Shown here one piece after another: positions 7,071 to 9,822 of a stretch of 9,822 nucleotides of DNA. Origin of the DNA: Akkermansiaceae bacterium (GTDB lineage Bacteria > Verrucomicrobiota > Verrucomicrobiia > Verrucomicrobiales > Akkermansiaceae); the NCBI GenBank assembly GCA_023301645.1, contig JALZUH010000219.1, forward strand, positions 1 through 9,822, given 5' to 3'. The position numbers and the translations under genes were made by a program. The notes beneath the pieces are model-generated. The model was not told the origin of the DNA. It did not search any database and was given only the letters and a program-made list of their open reading frames with translations. Within the stretch, counting starts at the first letter, position 1. Each line of letters starts with the position of its first letter.

Positions 7071-7578
7071 TACGTGTATTGGAGCGACCATTGGGTGGAC
7101 GCGAAATTTGTTGGAATGTATCGATCATGGAAACTGCAGCTCGTGCTGCTTCACGGCCTCGGTTGAGGTCGCTTCCGATGCAGCGTGCATAGGCTTGTTT
7201 TTCGTCGCTTACAAGAACGACTTCATGAATAACAGGGGTGGCATGATTGACGGCAATAGTCTGTAGTGCGTGAGTGACACTTTCTGCAACCATATCACCG
7301 TGAGCGGTTTGCCCTTTGATAATGAGTCCGAGTGTAATCACGCAGCTAGGCTCTTCTTGTCTAAGAATAGCCTCTACCGCGACTGGGATTTCGTAGGCAC
7401 CAGGCACTCGCACGAGTCGAACCTGCGAGTTTTCTGTCAGAGCTTCAAGCTCCTCTCTGGTATTATCAATGAGAGCTTTAGTATAGAGTTCATTATACTC
7501 AGAAGCTACAATGACGATGAAAGCTCGTTTGGTGACGCTACGAGGTCTTGAAGGTCTTGGAGGTAATGCCGTTGACAT
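7063..7578 (-). CDS. ribH: 6,7-dimethyl-8-ribityllumazine synthase
   Basis: RibH condenses 5-amino-6-ribitylaminouracil with 3,4-dihydroxy-2-butanone 4-phosphate to give the direct precursor of riboflavin. The 171 residues show the family pattern: IVASEYNELYTKAL (23-36), VRVPGAYEIPVAVEA (56-70), GLIIKGQTAHGDMVAESV (84-101, with the catalytic His H93), PVIHEVVLVSDEKQA (115-129), R132, and NRGREAARAAVSMI (139-152). Most RibH proteins have FGVLT where this one has HEVVLV, an unusual but conservative-looking change at the active-site rim. The extra N-terminal 15 residues (proline- and arginine-rich) are probably disordered. The ATG lies 44 bases after the gatA stop without a Shine-Dalgarno sequence. 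The stop codon overlaps the nusB start, an arrangement that suggests translational coupling. Confidence 0.95.
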   Translation of the reverse strand: MSTALPPRPSRPRSVTKRAFIVIVASEYNELYTKALIDNTREELEALTENSQVRLVRVPGAYEIPVAVEAILRQEEPSCVITLGLIIKGQTAHGDMVAESVTHALQTIAVNHATPVIHEVVLVSDEKQAYARCIGSDLNRGREAARAAVSMIDTFQQISRPPNGRSNTRNA

Positions 7579-7622
7579 ATCTTTGGTTAATAGAGGGCTG
7601 GACGTGCTGCAAGGTTAGAATT

Positions 7623-9053
7623 TTATGAAGAGATAGTTTCTACTGTTTGCCCAACGCGCAGAATGGTCTGCTCGTCCATGTGGGCACCCAGAATTTGTAA
7701 TCCTACGGGAAGTTGGGTATTGCTCTCAGAAGTGACTGTCCCGCAGGGCACGCTAATACCTGGAATGCCAGCGAGGTTCGCTGAAATGGTGTAGATGTCC
7801 GCAAGGTATTGCTGCAGCGGGTTATTCTTATCTGCTCCGAGTAGGGGTGCCGCTGTAGGGGTGACCGGTGAGATGATAGCGTCTACTTTTTGAAACACTT
7901 CTTCAAACTCTTTGCGAATGAGGGTCCTGACCTTCTGCGCGCGATTGTAGTAGGCGTCATGGTATCCTGATGAGAGCACGTAGGTGCCGAGAATGATACG
8001 ACGCTTCACTTCTGAGCCGAAGCCTTCAGCGCGACTGCTTTTATAAAGGTCGAGTATATCACTGGGCTTCTCTGTGCGGTGGCCGTAGCGAATGCCATCA
8101 AAGCGAGAGAGGTTTGATGAGGCTTCTGCTGGAGCAATGATGTAGTATGCTGCGACTGCGTAGGCTGAGTTGGGGAGTGAAATATCGACTATTTCAGCTC
8201 CCTCTGCCTCTAGGCCTTTAATGGCTTTGTCCACCTGAGCGCGCACATCGGGATGGATTCCTTCGCCAAAGTATTCTTTGGGGATGCCGAGCTTCATGCC
8301 TTTAACACCGTCGTTTATACCTGCGGTGAAGTCACGAGCCTCATCACGAATTGAGGTGGAGTCCATCGCGTCATGGCCTGAAATAGCATTAAGTATGATT
8401 GCGGAGTCTTCGACGTTTTGGGTGAGGGGGCCGATCTGGTCAAGAGAGGAGGCAAAGGCTACGAGTCCATAGCGGGAAACTCTACCGTAGGAGGGCTTGA
8501 GCCCTACTACACCGCAGTGACTAGCTGGTTGTCTGATTGAGCCACCTGTATCAGATCCGAGTGCTGCAATAGCCATATTGGCTGCCACACAGGCTGCCGA
8601 TCCGCCTGATGAACCACCGGGGGTGCGGTCTAGGTCGCGCGGGTTATGAGTCTTACCGAAAGCTGAGCTTTCTGTGGTGGAGCCCATTGCGAATTCATCC
8701 ATATTGACTCTACCAAAGGGGATGGCTCCTGACTGGATGAGATTGTTAATAACGGTCGCATTGTAAGGGGACTGGTAGCTGCCATCGAGGATCTTTGAGC
8801 CACAGGTGCAGGGCTGGCCTTGCACATTAATGTTGTCTTTAATGGCAATGGGGATGCCTCCTAAAGGTTTGCTGAGGTCGGCGGCATTGGCATCTTTTTT
8901 GGCCGTCTCAAGGTCATAGGATAAGTAGGCGTTGATAGCAGGGTTCTGCGTAGCGATTGACTCGGATAGGGCATCGAGGATGTCACTGGGAGCGATATCT
9001 CCGCTAGTGAGCTGCTTACGTAGACTAGAAATGCTTTCTAAATGAAGGGACAT
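7623..9053 (-). CDS. gatA: Asp-tRNA(Asn)/Glu-tRNA(Gln) amidotransferase subunit A
   Basis: GatA is the glutaminase of the GatCAB complex, which turns Glu-tRNA(Gln) or Asp-tRNA(Asn) into the correctly amidated tRNA in the cytoplasm. The 476 residues show the full amidase signature: GIPIAIKDNI (66-75, catalytic K72), NMDEFAMGSTTESSAFG (117-133), TPGGSSGGSAA (144-154, cis-Ser S148), LGSDTGGSIRQPA (165-177, nucleophile S172), YGRVSRYGLVAFASSLDQIG (189-208), EASSNLSRFDGIRYG (310-324) and SEVKRRIILGTY (347-358). This matches Staphylococcus aureus GatA along its length, including D419 and R351/R352 in the substrate-binding region, so it is GatA and not a generic amidase. It lies 79 bases after gatC with a pyrimidine-rich, Shine-Dalgarno-free leader. 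gatB does not follow; ribH does. Confidence 0.97.
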   Translation of the reverse strand: MSLHLESISSLRKQLTSGDIAPSDILDALSESIATQNPAINAYLSYDLETAKKDANAADLSKPLGGIPIAIKDNINVQGQPCTCGSKILDGSYQSPYNATVINNLIQSGAIPFGRVNMDEFAMGSTTESSAFGKTHNPRDLDRTPGGSSGGSAACVAANMAIAALGSDTGGSIRQPASHCGVVGLKPSYGRVSRYGLVAFASSLDQIGPLTQNVEDSAIILNAISGHDAMDSTSIRDEARDFTAGINDGVKGMKLGIPKEYFGEGIHPDVRAQVDKAIKGLEAEGAEIVDISLPNSAYAVAAYYIIAPAEASSNLSRFDGIRYGHRTEKPSDILDLYKSSRAEGFGSEVKRRIILGTYVLSSGYHDAYYNRAQKVRTLIRKEFEEVFQKVDAIISPVTPTAAPLLGADKNNPLQQYLADIYTISANLAGIPGISVPCGTVTSESNTQLPVGLQILGAHMDEQTILRVGQTVETISS

Positions 9054-9132
9054 GGTGGTCTTGGGAGGAAGTTTTAGTGTCTGATGGGATGAAGCCTATA
9101 GAAATGAAAAGGAAAGATGGGGAGCGAGCAGA

Positions 9133-9423
9133 TTAAGCGTCCACGACTTTAGGGACACGAATCTGGCCTAGTGCACTATCAGGGGCATTCTGCATGAGAT
9201 CTTTCTGTTCGAGTCCGTCACGGGAGATGTCTTCACGTAGCTCATCTGTGATGGGATTGACATGGGTGGTGAGGTCGGCGTCGTCGACATCTGCATCTTT
9301 AAGCTGCTCAATAAAGCCTAGAATAGTTTCTAGCTGGCCTTGGAAGGTTACGCATTCTTCATCACTGACATTCATACGTGCTAAATTAGCTACGTAGCGG
9401 ACATCGATTTTCTCACTGCTCAT
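9133..9423 (-). CDS. gatC: Asp-tRNA(Asn)/Glu-tRNA(Gln) amidotransferase subunit C
   Basis: GatC is the small subunit that wraps around the GatA-GatB interface and stabilises GatA. The 96 residues are a normal length. The N-terminal helix DVRYVANLARMNVSDEE (7-23) is followed by FQGQLETILGFIEQLKDAD (27-45), then THVNPITDELRED (53-65) and the C-terminal family motif NAPDSALGQIRVPKVVD (79-95). The ATG is at 9423. The leader ends in a CT-rich tract (TTTCTCTCTC) and has no Shine-Dalgarno sequence. It is followed by gatA, with which it forms the amidotransferase pair. Confidence 0.95.
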   Translation of the reverse strand: MSSEKIDVRYVANLARMNVSDEECVTFQGQLETILGFIEQLKDADVDDADLTTHVNPITDELREDISRDGLEQKDLMQNAPDSALGQIRVPKVVDA

Positions 9424-9483
9424 GAGAGAGAAACTGCATGGAGTCTGTTATTATTTCAAGCACTGATACGTCTGCTAGATGAA

Positions 9484-9822
9484 TTAGCGACGCGTCTTAG
9501 TGGTGCTGAATTTCTCGCCACAATACGGGCAGCGGTATGGTTGGCCTGTTAGTGCCGATACGGCTACACCCAATCGGTAGCTGATCCCTAGGAATTTAAC
9601 GGCATTTTTATTGCGTCGGCATGTCGTGTTTTTCCAAACAGCACCTACACAAAGAGGGCATTTCCAGTTAAAGCTGAGAACGGTAAATAACAGAAAAGAG
9701 AGGAGGTAGAGGATAAAGAATGCGAAGCCAACTTTGAGCAAATCGTCACGATCGAGAAACAGACTAGTAGCTAGAAGCGCCACGGCAGTAACAAGAGCGG
9801 ATAGATTAGTTAGAAAGAGTAT
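9484..9822 (-). CDS. Small membrane protein with zinc-ribbon-like cysteines, N-terminus beyond right edge
   Basis: I do not recognise a named family. The frame is open to the right edge (112 visible residues), so the N-terminus lies outside. The first in-frame start-like codon inside, GTG at 9783, falls in the middle of a hydrophobic helix and is unlikely to be the true start. Visible are two hydrophobic segments, about residues 1-23 (ILFLTNLSALVTAVALLATS) and 28-51 (VGFAFFILYLLSFLLFTVL), then a soluble tail with WKCPLC (C55, C58), C68 and YRCPYC (C98, C101). The two CxxC pairs suggest a zinc ribbon facing the cytoplasm, or possibly a redox pair. The basic C-terminus (TTKTRR) fits a cytoplasmic side. 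It is the first visible gene of the run that continues to gatC 60 bases downstream; its job is unknown. Confidence 0.75.
   Translation of the reverse strand: MLFLTNLSALVTAVALLATSLFLDRDDLLKVGFAFFILYLLSFLLFTVLSFNWKCPLCVGAVWKNTTCRRNKNAVKFLGISYRLGVAVSALTGQPYRCPYCGEKFSTTKTRR

Noticed and set aside
7071..7091. Upstream ATG at 7091 as the nusB start
   Set aside because: It would lengthen the overlap with ribH to 29 bases and adds MVAPIHV before the family's normal N-terminus; ATG at 7070 in ATGCTTAA is the more natural coupled start.
1..9822. tRNA, rRNA, CRISPR, insertion sequence, toxin-antitoxin or defence genes
   Set aside because: No regularly spaced repeats, transposase motifs, terminal inverted repeats, tRNA-like cloverleaf or defence-type domains were seen; gaps between genes are all under 200 bases.

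Overview
The window is ordinary, gene-dense bacterial chromosome (roughly 50% G+C by eye) with ten protein-coding genes, no RNA genes, no mobile elements and no CRISPR array. The gene content (DnaG, a chorismate-binding isochorismate synthase, an Aas-like acyl ligase, GatC/GatA, lumazine synthase, NusB) fits a Gram-negative-type bacterium. The protein style, the enlarged NusB and the near absence of Shine-Dalgarno sequences make me lean towards Verrucomicrobiota. That placement is an impression, not a proof.

Layout. Positions 1-1001 (minus) hold the N-terminal two thirds of the DnaG primase, which runs off the left edge. A 100-base divergent intergenic region separates it from a plus-strand isochorismate synthase (menF, 1102-2130), the only plus-strand gene. 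It ends convergently, 27 bases from a minus-strand three-gene run (6025 down to 2158): an Aas-like protein with a degenerate acyltransferase domain joined to an acyl-adenylating domain, a secreted L,D-transpeptidase-family protein, and a TIM-barrel isomerase-like protein. A 181-base intergenic region with short repeats (6026-6206) separates this run from a second minus-strand run (9822 down to 6207): a small membrane protein with zinc-ribbon-like cysteines (cut by the right edge), gatC, gatA, ribH and nusB. ribH and nusB overlap by 8 bases.

How the genes work together. gatC and gatA supply two of the three subunits of the tRNA-dependent amidotransferase; gatB is not here. ribH makes the riboflavin precursor, and nusB is a transcription antitermination and rRNA factor; this is a housekeeping operon. 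The Aas-like/L,D-transpeptidase/TIM-barrel run looks partly devoted to the envelope (fatty acid activation and peptidoglycan). menF would feed menaquinone synthesis, but no other men gene is in view.

Points most worth a second look: the Aas-like protein has lost the acyltransferase catalytic His and the Glu of the second motif while its adenylation motifs are intact; NusB is about twice the usual length because of a roughly 160-residue insertion; all eight genes whose minus-strand start is visible lack a Shine-Dalgarno sequence; and the 7-mer AGCTAAA occurs three times upstream of the Aas-like operon. I found no clearly new multi-gene system.
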